Origin: Gammaproteobacteria bacterium RIFCSPHIGHO2_12_FULL_38_11
Lineage (GTDB): Bacteria; Pseudomonadota; Gammaproteobacteria; Coxiellales; Coxiellaceae
Assembly: GCA_001801515.1 (NCBI GenBank)
Contig: MGXX01000018.1
Coordinates: 1 to 47,610, forward strand
Length of the DNA: 47,610 nucleotides
Reading direction: 5' to 3'
Positions 8,773-17,421 of this stretch are shown piece by piece; position 1 is the stretch's first letter; the number at the start of each line of letters is the position of its first letter. The notes below the pieces were generated by a model. The model was not told the origin of the DNA. It was given only the letters and a program-made list of their open reading frames with translations, and ran no database searches. The translations under genes were made by a program, and so were the position numbers.

Positions 8773-9677
8773 CATTAACCGAATTAAATTACATTGTCGC
8801 ACTCGCCAAAACAAAACACTTTGGCAAAGCGGCTCTATTGTGCCACGTCAGTCAACCCACCCTCAGTGTGGCTGTTGCAAAAATAGAATCATCATTAGGC
8901 GTTGCCATTTTTGAACGACATCATCATGATATTCGCATCACAGAAATTGGTGAAAAAATTATTTTACAAGCGCAGCGCTCACTTGAAGAAGTGACAAAAA
9001 TTAAAGAAATTGCAACACGCGATAAAACACATTTAAATTCAACACTCAAAATTGGCGCCATTTATACCGTTGCACCTTATTTATTTCCAGCATTAATTCC
9101 AAAAATAAAAAAACACGCCCCAAAAATGCCCTTAATTATTCAGGAAGATTATACTGCAAATTTAAAAGATAAATTACAACATGGCGCATTAGACGTGATT
9201 TTCATTGCACTGCCTTTTATAGAAAAAGGTATTGTGACAAAAAAATTATACGAAGAACCCTTTGTCGTTTTAATGCCAAAAGAGAATACATTATCAACAA
9301 AAAAAAATATTACATGCGCTGATTTAAAAAATGAAAATATTTTATTATTGGGTGCAGGCAATTGTTTTAGAGATCAGGTTATCAAAGCGTGTCCGCAATG
9401 CTGCAAAACAAGCGGTGACCAAGAAACCATTGAAGGCACGTCATTAGAAACATTACGCCACATGGTTGCTTCCGGCATGGGTATTACGATTTTGCCAAGT
9501 ACCGCAACGCAAATAAAATATTATAATAATTTGCTTTGCGTTAGACCTTTTAAAACAAATGCCCCTCAAAGAACGATTGCGTTGGCTTGGCGATCCAGCT
9601 TTCCGCGTACAAAAGCGATTAATGCTGTTATTCAAGCGATTTCGGATTGTCATTTGAATGGGGTTTGTCTGATTTGA
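8769..9677 (+). CDS. oxyR: Peroxide-sensing LysR-type regulator OxyR
   Basis: 302-aa LysR-type regulator: winged-helix DNA-binding domain at residues 1-60, substrate-sensing domain from about 90. The redox cysteines are at exactly the E. coli positions: Cys199 in GNCFRDQ and Cys208 in KACPQC, with two further Cys immediately after (211-212). In E. coli, H2O2 forms the 199-208 disulphide and turns the protein into an activator of peroxide defence. It is unusual that oxyR is the last gene of an operon with a protease, a toxin-antitoxin pair and a metal exporter; targets in this genome cannot be seen here. Confidence 0.95.
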   Translation: MTLTELNYIVALAKTKHFGKAALLCHVSQPTLSVAVAKIESSLGVAIFERHHHDIRITEIGEKIILQAQRSLEEVTKIKEIATRDKTHLNSTLKIGAIYTVAPYLFPALIPKIKKHAPKMPLIIQEDYTANLKDKLQHGALDVIFIALPFIEKGIVTKKLYEEPFVVLMPKENTLSTKKNITCADLKNENILLLGAGNCFRDQVIKACPQCCKTSGDQETIEGTSLETLRHMVASGMGITILPSTATQIKYYNNLLCVRPFKTNAPQRTIALAWRSSFPRTKAINAVIQAISDCHLNGVCLI

Positions 9678-9694
9678 TAAAACGTGCACGATCC

Positions 9695-9710
9695 ATAGTT
9701 AAAAACTATC
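9695..9710. promoter_or_regulatory. 16-bp palindromic motif upstream of the 457-aa gene
   Basis: ATAGTTAAAAACTATC: a six-base inverted repeat around AAA. A 15/16 identical copy is at 11599-11614, at nearly the same distance (82 versus 90 bp) from the start codon of a gene whose product shares a domain with this one. It could be an operator for joint regulation. Alternatively it acts as a weak terminator of oxyR; a low-GC stem makes that less likely. Confidence 0.5.
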
Positions 9711-9792
9711 GCTTTAATAAAATATTTTAATTTTATTAATCATTTCACCTGCTTTACTCTGGTTTAATGTTCAACCAATCAGAGAGAAAACA

Positions 9793-11166
9793 ATGAGAAT
9801 ACAAGGTAACAATACTTTCAGTGAAATCGCAAAAGCAGGACGTATTTTTAAAGTTGTTAAAATAGAACGCTGGGATCAATTAGCAAATTCATTGGTTGAC
9901 CCGGAACACAACCGTTCCGAACTAAGAGAAAGAATAAACAGATCACGCTTCACAGTGCGTTTAAATTCAGATCCAATCAAAAATGCAAACACTGATTACG
10001 AGATCGTTGACAACACAAATAAAACACCACTGCATCGCAATAAAATAGAATTCACACGTCATCAATCAGCATCCTATGCTAATCCTCTTGCTGGATATGA
10101 ACCCAGTTATTTTGGAAAAGGTGATGCGGTTTCTCTCGGTATTTCAGCTTCACCTGCCAATTGTATTTTTAATCGCATCATGGTATATGCTGACCCCACA
10201 TTTCATCGACCCTATGATTTTGAAACAAAAAAAGCAGCTCAAGAATTTATAATAAAACAAAAACAAAATAATCAATATCACACATCACTTGAAAGTTTAT
10301 TATTATATGGTTTGCACAATCATGAAAAACTTACTGAAGTACAAGTAGGCTTTAAATGGGTAATGCAGTCGAATGATATTGTTATATTTTCTGATAACCT
10401 GGAAAGTCGCTTAATAGCACAGGCAATGGCTATTGATCTCAAAAAACGATTTGGACTAAAGTATCGGGAACATGAAATTATCATCCCTATTTCAAAATAT
10501 CCAAAATTTTTGCCTTACACCATAGCAGAACAATTAGAAGATAGAAAAAATATCGCATCTGATAAAAAACATTATTTAGAAGCAATATTATTTTTGGAAA
10601 CGGGTCAAGTGACCCCAACAAATGAGCGCGACAAAATCTATAATCTTTTAAAAAACATTCATTCTGTAGAAGCGGAGCAATATAAACTACGACACAAAGA
10701 AAACGAAAAATATAACGATACTTTAACAACAGCAAGCATTGTTAAACAACCCTATCACTCAACAACAACAACAGCAACAACAGCAACAGCATCACCATCA
10801 TTAACACTAAAAAATGAAATAATTAATTTATTGGACAACTACATTCGTTCCAGAGGCACTTACACCGCATCAAAATTCAAACCGAATAAGGTGGGTTTCT
10901 TTTTTCGAAATTACGCATTGACTGAAAAAAAGATAAATAGTGCACATACATTAAAAAATCTTATCAACGTTGCTCAGGATTTAGAAACCATGATTGAAAG
11001 CTTAAAACAACACAGAGATATCAACGCCAGCAATGAGCAACGGGTTCACCCAAGAGCGTTCAATGAACGGGGTTACCTTGTTGAGCCCGTTTACGGTGAT
11101 TATGCGCGTTGCTTGGAGGCATGTTTGAAATTACTAAAAATTACCACACCAACGATGATATTTTAG
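9793..11166 (+). CDS. Unrecognised 457-aa protein with C-terminal helical domain shared with its neighbour
   Basis: No family recognised for the N-terminal ~320 residues. No signal peptide or membrane segment is seen. A Thr/Ala low-complexity linker (TTTTATTATA, about residue 325-335) separates the N-terminal part from a C-terminal domain of about 115 residues. That domain aligns with the C-terminus of the protein at 11705: a LLDNYI.SR start, a central FFFRNYALTEKKI, and a YARCLEACLKLL end correspond to ELNKYI.LR, FFKNAKLTEGKV and YGVSLKACLSIL. Lineage-specific proteins with a shared helical C-terminal module are typical of Legionellales effectors, but secretion is only inferred. Translation starts at the first ATG after AGAGAG. 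GC is low, and the gene is followed by a decayed gene. Confidence 0.8.
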   Translation: MRIQGNNTFSEIAKAGRIFKVVKIERWDQLANSLVDPEHNRSELRERINRSRFTVRLNSDPIKNANTDYEIVDNTNKTPLHRNKIEFTRHQSASYANPLAGYEPSYFGKGDAVSLGISASPANCIFNRIMVYADPTFHRPYDFETKKAAQEFIIKQKQNNQYHTSLESLLLYGLHNHEKLTEVQVGFKWVMQSNDIVIFSDNLESRLIAQAMAIDLKKRFGLKYREHEIIIPISKYPKFLPYTIAEQLEDRKNIASDKKHYLEAILFLETGQVTPTNERDKIYNLLKNIHSVEAEQYKLRHKENEKYNDTLTTASIVKQPYHSTTTTATTATASPSLTLKNEIINLLDNYIRSRGTYTASKFKPNKVGFFFRNYALTEKKINSAHTLKNLINVAQDLETMIESLKQHRDINASNEQRVHPRAFNERGYLVEPVYGDYARCLEACLKLLKITTPTMIF

Positions 11167-11184
11167 TCAGTTATTATTACTTTG

Positions 11185-11591
11185 TTAGAGGCAGAAAAAA
11201 TCGACAATAATTGGATAGGTCAATTTATCAGCTGATTCTTGTGATAACTCCTCACGCAACAAGTAAAGTGATTGGGTATAGCGCAACAATAATTGCGTAT
11301 CCAACAAATCGAAATACAAAGATTGTGGATAATGTACTGCAAGTAGGATAATCAAACAATCAAATCAAATAGTATCGCATAGCAATCACGCGTGATCGGA
11401 TAAATGCTTTTAACACGCGCTAAAATAATACCAATAATTTCAAGTTATCGACAAATAATTCAGGATCACGGTAACAGATCAGCCCTACTATCATTAATTA
11501 AACGATAATTGATGATACGATCATTAAAAAACCACTTGTGTCTGCTCAGCAAATATGCAAAACCTTCATCAGCGCAATAGCAACCCAGCAT
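11185..11591 (-). pseudogene. Decayed gene of about 135 codons
   Basis: The 538-bp gap between two effector-like genes holds no intact gene, but the minus strand reads as protein in three frames in succession. Starting at an ATG at 11591 it gives MLGCYCADEGFAYLL... up to ...RADLLP; after a one-base shift it continues as DPELFVDNLKLLVLF; then ARVKSIYPITRDCYAIL; after another shift it ends as ...LRYTQSLYLLREELSQE... and VDFFCL before a TAA at 11185-11187. Several frameshifts and stops therefore interrupt it. The family is unknown to me. The remainder of the gap (11167-11184 and 11592-11704) holds only the promoter region of the next gene. Confidence 0.5.
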
Positions 11592-11598
11592 TTACTTA

Positions 11599-11614
11599 AT
11601 AGCTAAAAACTATC
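11599..11614. promoter_or_regulatory. Second copy of the 16-bp palindromic motif
   Basis: ATAGCTAAAAACTATC, one base different from the copy at 9695-9710. It lies 90 bp before the start of the 228-aa gene and 7 bp upstream of the decayed gene on the other strand, so it could serve either direction. Confidence 0.5.
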
Positions 11615-11704
11615 AATCTAATTAATACAATCAATTATACCGATCAAGAAAAAACCGATAATCTTATTCTTGTAAAAATCAGTTAACAATAGCGGAGAAA
11701 TATC

Positions 11705-12391
11705 ATGAGAACATTAATTACTAAAACAAGCAGTCCAAAATCATTTGAAGAATTAAAATTAAATATCTATTTAGCACTACAAGGTAATGCTGAATTTGAA
11801 TCAGCATATGGAAGAAAAAAAACACCATTTGATTTAGGACAAGCAGAAAATCACGTTAATTTAATGTCAATTTTAAATGCATTTAAAGAAAATAACGAAC
11901 AAGGTAATTATTATGTTGGATACGCTGGAAGAAATTGCCCTGATCTGAAAAAACGTTTAGCGTACTGCTTTACACTTGTTGAAAATTTCAACGCTTATGA
12001 AGAAACAAAAAGAAAAAAAACATTGTCAGATACTGAAAAAACAAGTGAATTGAAAATAAAACTAATTGATGAATTAAATAAATACATCACATTACGCACC
12101 AAAAAAGTTTCAAACAATTACGTCTTTATTTCAGTTTCGTTTTTCAAAAACGCAAAATTAACTGAAGGGAAGGTATCTGATGCTTTAGCGCTTATAAAAA
12201 TTATTTCTTCATCAACTGATATCAAAAATATAAAAGCGGCTATTTTAGAGACTGTTTCAGAAAATAATGCAACAGAAAAATATAACCCATTTAAGGATAA
12301 ATACGGTGTCAGCTTAAAAGCTTGTTTATCGATACTCGATGCATACGGTGTTACGGCAGAACCACAAACATTACCAGTACGATTACTTTAA
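11705..12391 (+). CDS. Unrecognised 228-aa protein sharing a C-terminal domain with the 457-aa protein
   Basis: Soluble, Lys-rich protein without signal peptide. The N-terminal ~110 residues are unlike anything I recognise; the C-terminal ~100 residues (from LIDELNKYITLR) align with the end of the protein encoded at 9793, with the same order of motifs. A good ribosome binding site, GGAG, precedes the ATG by 7 bases. The shared domain, shared upstream palindrome and adjacency suggest a duplicated module with swapped N-terminal parts. A role as secreted effector is possible but not shown by any motif here. Confidence 0.78.
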   Translation: MRTLITKTSSPKSFEELKLNIYLALQGNAEFESAYGRKKTPFDLGQAENHVNLMSILNAFKENNEQGNYYVGYAGRNCPDLKKRLAYCFTLVENFNAYEETKRKKTLSDTEKTSELKIKLIDELNKYITLRTKKVSNNYVFISVSFFKNAKLTEGKVSDALALIKIISSSTDIKNIKAAILETVSENNATEKYNPFKDKYGVSLKACLSILDAYGVTAEPQTLPVRLL

Positions 12392-12526
12392 AAATATTTC
12401 CCGTGGCTATCGTGTCATGAATATTTTCCGGGTATTTAGTGTATCAAGGTCTTGCAAACGGAGCATGGTATTTCACCTTTAAAAAAAGGCAACAAGACAA
12501 ATGCTGCTGCAAACTCTAATCTCATT

Positions 12527-13711
12527 TTATCGTGATGCGGCCTCTTTCATGGTTGTCATTACATAATCATACCGCAAAAGATCCTCATAAAGCACATAAG
12601 GATTATTTTTTGAATCGAGTGCAAAAGTTGCGCCTACTAATCCTAAGTCATTGGCAGAGGCGCTGTTTCCTACAAGCGCCCACTTCCCTTGATCATTTAA
12701 CGTCGCTGTAAAAGCCTGATCGTCATCTGAAAAAGTTACAAAGGGTATGTGTGTTGTTGAGAGCGCAATATGAATCGATTCTTCACCATTATCTTGCTGT
12801 TGGTAAGCTGAGAAAAATGAAAGATTGCTGACAGCTTGCCATGCGTTTTTGCTATTGAGCAGAACCACATGCACTGATTCATACCCTGTTTTAGTATCGG
12901 CAAAATAAGCAATGTAAGGCAATCCCGTCGAATTTACCGCCAGAGAAAAATGATCCGCTGATGTGGGAATTTCAGTACCCATCAGTTGCCATTTTTTGCT
13001 ACTGCTTAGCGCCATCACCGCGATTTTATTATTATCCCGCCACGCAATATAAGGTGCCTGATTAGGCCCTAATACTATGCTAAGGCTTAAATCATTTAGT
13101 GTATTGGGAACGATGCTGCTGATTGGAAACGAATTACCCACAGCTACCCAGTGATTATTTTTAAATTGAATGACGTTGCCAGTTTGATTTAAATCATTAA
13201 TATAAAATAAATAAGGCAAGGTAACATTATTTTTTAATTTTGCTACAACTAAGGAATACCGTGAAATTTCCAAACTTTCGTTTTTCGCACTGCTGAAAAT
13301 AGATTTCCAACTATTATTCTCAAGTGTATTTACTGCGACATGCGTTGAATTACTATCAGTGAAATTCATTGACCCAACATATGGCACACCTTGTGCGTCG
13401 GTAGCAAGAGAGACAGTTTCATTATTGTCTGAATTAACTGTTCCGTTTAGTAATAGCCATTGATTATTGGTATAAGTATAAACATTTAATTCATTGTAAG
13501 CCGACCTGCTAATTTCTGCGACAAAAAGAATATTTTTTGGACTTATTGCAAATGCATTGCCAGTAATTATACCAAATTGTGAAACATAACCGCCGCCCAA
13601 AGGGTTCCAAGTATTTGAATCAGCCGTTTGCAAGGCATTTTCATCGAGTGCAAAGACGCTAAATGATGAAGAACACGCAATTAAAAAAAATATTTTTTTA
13701 ATAACATTCAT
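12527..13711 (-). CDS. Secreted protein, predicted seven-bladed beta-propeller
   Basis: 394 aa with a Sec signal peptide (MNVIKKIFFLIACSSSFSVFA, cleavage before LDEN). The mature chain consists of seven repeats of about 50 residues. Each has a W-x-x-[LVMI]-G-like strand (NTWNPLGGG, QWLLLNGT, SWKSIFSS, HWVAVGNS, KWQLMGTE, AWQAVSNL, KWALVGNS) and a strand ending in P-[YF]-[VIL] (for example GVPYVG, LPYLFY, APYIAW, LPYIAY, IPFVTF, NPYVLY). Seven such units fit a beta-propeller. The fold class is a confident inference; the ligand is unknown, with lectin-like or protein-binding surface roles both possible. It lies downstream of, and in the same direction as, the epimerase gene, with a 56-bp gap. 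Confidence 0.82.
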   Translation of the reverse strand: MNVIKKIFFLIACSSSFSVFALDENALQTADSNTWNPLGGGYVSQFGIITGNAFAISPKNILFVAEISRSAYNELNVYTYTNNQWLLLNGTVNSDNNETVSLATDAQGVPYVGSMNFTDSNSTHVAVNTLENNSWKSIFSSAKNESLEISRYSLVVAKLKNNVTLPYLFYINDLNQTGNVIQFKNNHWVAVGNSFPISSIVPNTLNDLSLSIVLGPNQAPYIAWRDNNKIAVMALSSSKKWQLMGTEIPTSADHFSLAVNSTGLPYIAYFADTKTGYESVHVVLLNSKNAWQAVSNLSFFSAYQQQDNGEESIHIALSTTHIPFVTFSDDDQAFTATLNDQGKWALVGNSASANDLGLVGATFALDSKNNPYVLYEDLLRYDYVMTTMKEAASR

Positions 13712-13767
13712 TTTTTACCTCAAAACTACGCCGGGAATCATAACGATTCGAAACTTATTATAAAAAG

Positions 13768-14628
13768 TTACAAAGAACGTGATTTGTCGTATCGCAATAA
13801 ATCTTTTAGTGCATTTGTTAAATTGTATTGCGGCTCATAACCCAGCCACGTTCGTGTTGAAGCAATATCATGTATTTTTGGTTTTGCAGCGGGATCTAAA
13901 TTATATTTAATTGCCAAATCATAATAACTTTCATAATGCTTTTTGAATGTTGTGCCAGCACCGGATTTATCCCAATTTTTTAAATCTGCTTCTGTGTATT
14001 CGTAAGCACGATCAACAGGTAACACGAGATGCTGCTGTAATTTTTGCGTGTTTAATAAATCAAGGCTTTTCATAACAGCTTGCGCAACATCATCAATATG
14101 AACATAGCCTTTCCAAAACCATCCCATCCATTCGGCAAATGATTTATAGACATCGTGATTCCAATAAGGAATAAATCCACAGGGTCGTAACGTAATTATA
14201 TTTAAAGTCTGTTGTTCAAAATAACGTTGCGCAATTTGCTCGCCCACCACTTTTGTCCATCCGTAAATACCATTTTTATCAGAAACACTTTCACTTGAAA
14301 TAAAAACAATATTTTTAATGTTTTTTTCTTGTGCTAATTCAAAAATATTAAATGTACCTGTTACATTCACATCCCAAAATTCAGTAGATGTTTTTTGTTT
14401 TGTGAATTCATGGTACCCATGCCATGCTGCAATGTGCACAATAGAGTCCACACTATCTAACGCTGTCGACAATATGTTTCGATCTAAAATAGAGCCTTGT
14501 AAAAATTTTCCTGCTTTATCTGAGGGTGCCCGTAAATCAAAACGTAATGCGGTATCACCTCGTCTTTCTATTTGATGTGAAAGTACTTTACCCAGATCAC
14601 CTGATCCGCCTGTTAATAAAATTTTCAT
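13768..14628 (-). CDS. NAD-dependent epimerase/dehydratase (extended SDR)
   Basis: 286-aa extended short-chain dehydrogenase. The NAD-binding Rossmann motif GGSGDLG (a GxxGxxG form, residues 7-13), the HIAAWHG segment after the fourth strand and the YxxxK catalytic pair (YGWTK, about residue 122-126) with a preceding Ser-rich strand are visible. Substrate cannot be told; a nucleotide sugar or a small sugar acid is usual. Its ATG overlaps the stop of the marR-family gene (ATGA), so the two are translationally coupled and the regulator may control this enzyme. Confidence 0.87.
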   Translation of the reverse strand: MKILLTGGSGDLGKVLSHQIERRGDTALRFDLRAPSDKAGKFLQGSILDRNILSTALDSVDSIVHIAAWHGYHEFTKQKTSTEFWDVNVTGTFNIFELAQEKNIKNIVFISSESVSDKNGIYGWTKVVGEQIAQRYFEQQTLNIITLRPCGFIPYWNHDVYKSFAEWMGWFWKGYVHIDDVAQAVMKSLDLLNTQKLQQHLVLPVDRAYEYTEADLKNWDKSGAGTTFKKHYESYYDLAIKYNLDPAAKPKIHDIASTRTWLGYEPQYNLTNALKDLLRYDKSRSL

Positions 14629-15071
14629 TTAATTTTTCCCAAAAATATTTCTAAGTTGTCGATCACAGTTATAATCAGTTTTTTTAGTTTTTCCATGTCT
14701 TTTTTAGAAATGGATGCGTGCGCAATTTCAGTCATGACTTTGCTGTGACCTTGCAATTGTTGGCATATTTTTTGAGCTTTTTTTGCCAGATAAAAGTTAT
14801 AAACTCGCCTATCGTCTTTATTGCGAATACGATTAATGAGTCCATCTCTTTCCATGCGATCTAATAACCGCACAACGGTAGATTGATCCAATCCTGCACT
14901 TTTTGTAAGTTCAATTTGGTTTTGACCATCTTGTTCTAGCAGGCGAACTAAAATAACAGTTTGTGCGTGCGTAACATCAAGCTCGCTCAAATTTTTATTT
15001 GCAACTTGTTCAAACAGTCGCGCTGCTTTTTTAAGTAAAATTCCGGGGTGATCTTCTATTTTAAATTTCAC
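14625..15071 (-). CDS. MarR-family transcriptional regulator
   Basis: 148-aa winged-helix regulator. The recognition helix and wing are seen in SAGLDQSTVVRLLDRME followed by RNKDDRRVYNFYL, with the DxRxxxxxLT-type wing slightly altered. MarR proteins are dimers that repress nearby genes until a small phenolic or oxidant ligand binds. The gene opens a two-gene operon with the epimerase. A 12-bp palindrome overlapping its own predicted promoter (15107-15118) is a plausible autoregulatory operator. Confidence 0.88.
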   Translation of the reverse strand: MKFKIEDHPGILLKKAARLFEQVANKNLSELDVTHAQTVILVRLLEQDGQNQIELTKSAGLDQSTVVRLLDRMERDGLINRIRNKDDRRVYNFYLAKKAQKICQQLQGHSKVMTEIAHASISKKDMEKLKKLIITVIDNLEIFLGKIK

Positions 15072-15103
15072 TGTTACACCTAATAACTATTTTAAACACA
15101 AAA

Positions 15104-15133
15104 ATAATAGCATGCTATACCATGTAATGGCAA
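15104..15133 (-). promoter_or_regulatory. Predicted promoter with embedded palindrome for the MarR-epimerase operon
   Basis: On the minus strand TTGCCA and TATTAT are separated by 18 bases. The perfect palindrome ATAGCATGCTAT (15107-15118) overlaps the -10 element, where a bound MarR dimer would block RNA polymerase. Confidence 0.5.
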
Positions 15134-15152
15134 GGCATGTTTTAAATTAGGA

Positions 15153-15324
15153 GCTGTGCAAAAATAACTTACCCTTTTTAGCGCTCAGTGTGATGGCAGA
15201 TTGAAATGTTCTGACTGAAAAAATGCGTCGGAATACAGGTGTATTTCAAGCGTTTTTGAAGGAAGAACATTTTAATCTGCCGAAACAATGAGATGCTAAA
15301 AAGGGTAAGTTATTTTTGCACAGC
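15153..15324. repeat. 172-bp palindromic element (MITE-like) with 30-bp perfect terminal inverted repeats
   Basis: The ends at 15153-15182 and 15295-15324 are perfect inverted repeats of 30 bp (GCTGTGCAAAAATAACTTAC...). The inside is also palindromic: 15195-15212 pairs with the segment ending near 15282 with one mismatch, and the centre AATACAGGTGTATT closes it. The whole element could fold into one long hairpin. No open reading frame is inside. It sits between the marR promoter and a short gene relic. No clear target duplication is seen. Confidence 0.8.
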
Positions 15325-15455
15325 GACTTAGATCGCCACCCCAGCACGCGAAGAATCGCCAAAACCTACCGGTGGAAATTTAGAATGCAAGTCTTGATTA
15401 GAAAAGGATCAAATTCAGGATATTGACCCCTTTAAATTACATATTTTTCTCAAAA
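15325..15455 (-). other. Possible relic of a C-terminal coding fragment
   Basis: The minus strand reads as a 23-residue end ...KFPPVGFGDSSRAGVAI followed by TAA, right where the 172-bp palindrome begins, with a TGA upstream in frame. Nearby, the sequence GGATATTGACCCC resembles the ends associated with REP-type Y1 transposases, but this is too short to name. The MarR-to-15456 gap of 384 bp thus holds a promoter, the palindrome and this remnant. Confidence 0.25.
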
Positions 15456-16442
15456 TTATTGGTTTAATCTGGCTTCATTTTTCGGTGCGAAATAAGTAGA
15501 AGCATCGATACAGTCGTGAAAATTTAAACGGCGGCCTTCATCAAGATCGCCTCTCCATTGGCTAATCAGAGTCGTATTAGCGCGACCTTTTTCATCAACA
15601 ACAAAACTTAAAAAACCAGAAGTCGTATTAATTGCTCGTGAAGCTGATAGCAATGGATCTGAGTCTGAAGACGGTGAAGCGACATGTAGCGCATTTGATA
15701 AATTAGCACCTGTTTTAGATGCAGCATAATTAAATGAAACAAAAAGACGTAACTTATTATCTTTTGTTAAAATAATAGGATTTTTTGTGTTCTGTTTCAG
15801 CATTATTTCTTCCAATAATACACCATCATCAATCCAATCCAATTGACCATGGGATTTTCTTAATTGTGTTATGTTATGCAAAATATCCAATGGGTTGCTA
15901 TTTGAAATTAAATTAATTTCACCGTAGTTATTTTCAGAAAATAATGTGAGCGCCTTTTTCTGCGTTACTGCAGTAGAAAATTGCATTCTGGCAGTCCACG
16001 CCATTTCCAGTAGAGCCAGTGCAATTAATTCAGTAGTTAATACATCTCCAGCTTTGTAATTACGTAATGAAAAAAGGGTTGCCTGATTATCCATTATTTT
16101 TTTAGTATTTTTAGATAAATCAGCGTCCTTTAAAAAAGAAAACGCATTATCAAGAAGTGATTGTAAAAATTCATCGGTATTTATTTTTCCTAGTTTGTAA
16201 TCTCGTATTGCTGTGCTCTTCACGCATATTTTTATCAACCAAGGTAAGTTATACATGCTTTGAAATAGCGAAGGGCAACAAGATGATTTGGCATATTTAC
16301 ATAATTCTAAAAACGCCATAAAGCTTGGCCAGTTACTTTTGACAGCAGGTGCAAAATATCCAACGGGTTTCAGATAAAATTGTGATGGCGCAATCGGTGA
16401 CACCAAGGCTGACAAATTGATAACTGCAATATCTCTACTCAT
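15456..16442 (-). CDS. Unrecognised 328-aa protein downstream of ispH
   Basis: I cannot name a family. The N-terminus DIAVINLSALVS and an ISNSNPLD stretch around residue 180 faintly resemble strand-loop patterns of HAD-like hydrolases, but the catalytic DxD is absent from the first strand, so this is not assigned. There is no signal peptide. The C-terminal part is Ser/Ala-rich and ends in a polar tail. It starts 16 bp after ispH's stop, with GGAA before the ATG, so it is probably the last gene of the lspA-ispH operon. This may be a lineage-specific protein. Confidence 0.72.
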   Translation of the reverse strand: MSRDIAVINLSALVSPIAPSQFYLKPVGYFAPAVKSNWPSFMAFLELCKYAKSSCCPSLFQSMYNLPWLIKICVKSTAIRDYKLGKINTDEFLQSLLDNAFSFLKDADLSKNTKKIMDNQATLFSLRNYKAGDVLTTELIALALLEMAWTARMQFSTAVTQKKALTLFSENNYGEINLISNSNPLDILHNITQLRKSHGQLDWIDDGVLLEEIMLKQNTKNPIILTKDNKLRLFVSFNYAASKTGANLSNALHVASPSSDSDPLLSASRAINTTSGFLSFVVDEKGRANTTLISQWRGDLDEGRRLNFHDCIDASTYFAPKNEARLNQ

Positions 16443-16458
16443 AAGGTTTTTTCCAAGT

Positions 16459-17421
16459 CTAAAGAGGCGTATCAGAACTTAATATTTTCGCATCCCGCAA
16501 CGTTTTTGGCAAAGCAAAAGTAATGGTTTCTTCAACGCCGGACATTTCTTCGGAAACAGAAGCGCCCCACATTTTTAATTGCACAATAACTTCTTGCACT
16601 AAATCTTCCGGTGCCGATGCGCCGGCAGTCACACCAATTGTTTCAACCCCTTTAAACCATTTGCGCAGCAACATAGAGGAATCATCAATCAAATAAGATC
16701 GACAACCGATGCGTTCTGCTAATTCTTTTAATCGGTTTGAATTTGAGCTTTCAACAGAACCCACAACAATCATGACATCACATAATTTCGCTAATTCAGC
16801 AACCGCTTCCTGACGATTGGTTGTTGCATAACAAATATCATCTTTTTTCGGGCCTTGGATTTTTGGAAATTTATTTTTGAGAGTGGCAATAATTTCCATC
16901 GCATCACTCACAGACAAAGTGGTTTGTGTGACATAGGTACACTGATCTGGATTTTTCAAATTTAATTTGGCAACATCACCAACCGTTTCAACCAAATACA
17001 TGCCTGCATCCGCATTTTTATATTGTCCCATTGTGCCTTCCACTTCAGGATGGCCAGCATGTCCAATCAAAATACATTCGATATTCTGTTTTGCATAACG
17101 CGCCACTTCCATATGCACTTTTGTCACTAACGGACAGGTTGCATCAAATAAATTAAATTCTCGCGCTAAAGCCAACTGTCGCACTGCTTGCGACACGCCA
17201 TGTGCACTGAAAATTAATGTCGCACCTTTTGGAACTTCACTAATATCATCGAGAAAAATAGCACCTTTTGATTTTAATCTTTCAACTACAGGACGATTGT
17301 GCACAACTTCATGACGCACATAAATTGGCGGCCCAAGCTGCTCTAATGCACGCTCGACAATATCAATCGCACGATCAACACCAGCACAAAAACCCCTAGG
17401 ATTTGCGAGTAAAACTTTCAT
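16459..17421 (-). CDS. ispH: 4-hydroxy-3-methylbut-2-enyl diphosphate reductase
   Basis: Last enzyme of the MEP isoprenoid pathway, reducing HMBPP to IPP and DMAPP with an iron-sulphur cluster. The three cluster cysteines Cys12, Cys96 and Cys197 and the catalytic Glu126 (HPEVEGT) fall at the E. coli positions. Length of 320 aa is standard. It overlaps lspA by 26 bp, the common lspA-ispH arrangement. ispD in the same window belongs to the same pathway, and ispB uses its products. Confidence 0.97.
   Translation of the reverse strand: MKVLLANPRGFCAGVDRAIDIVERALEQLGPPIYVRHEVVHNRPVVERLKSKGAIFLDDISEVPKGATLIFSAHGVSQAVRQLALAREFNLFDATCPLVTKVHMEVARYAKQNIECILIGHAGHPEVEGTMGQYKNADAGMYLVETVGDVAKLNLKNPDQCTYVTQTTLSVSDAMEIIATLKNKFPKIQGPKKDDICYATTNRQEAVAELAKLCDVMIVVGSVESSNSNRLKELAERIGCRSYLIDDSSMLLRKWFKGVETIGVTAGASAPEDLVQEVIVQLKMWGASVSEEMSGVEETITFALPKTLRDAKILSSDTPL

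Noticed and set aside
9710..9740. TTAA-rich stretch upstream of the 457-aa gene considered as a PmrA-type box
   Set aside because: The region is almost pure A/T, the half-site spacing does not fit well, and such matches are expected by chance.
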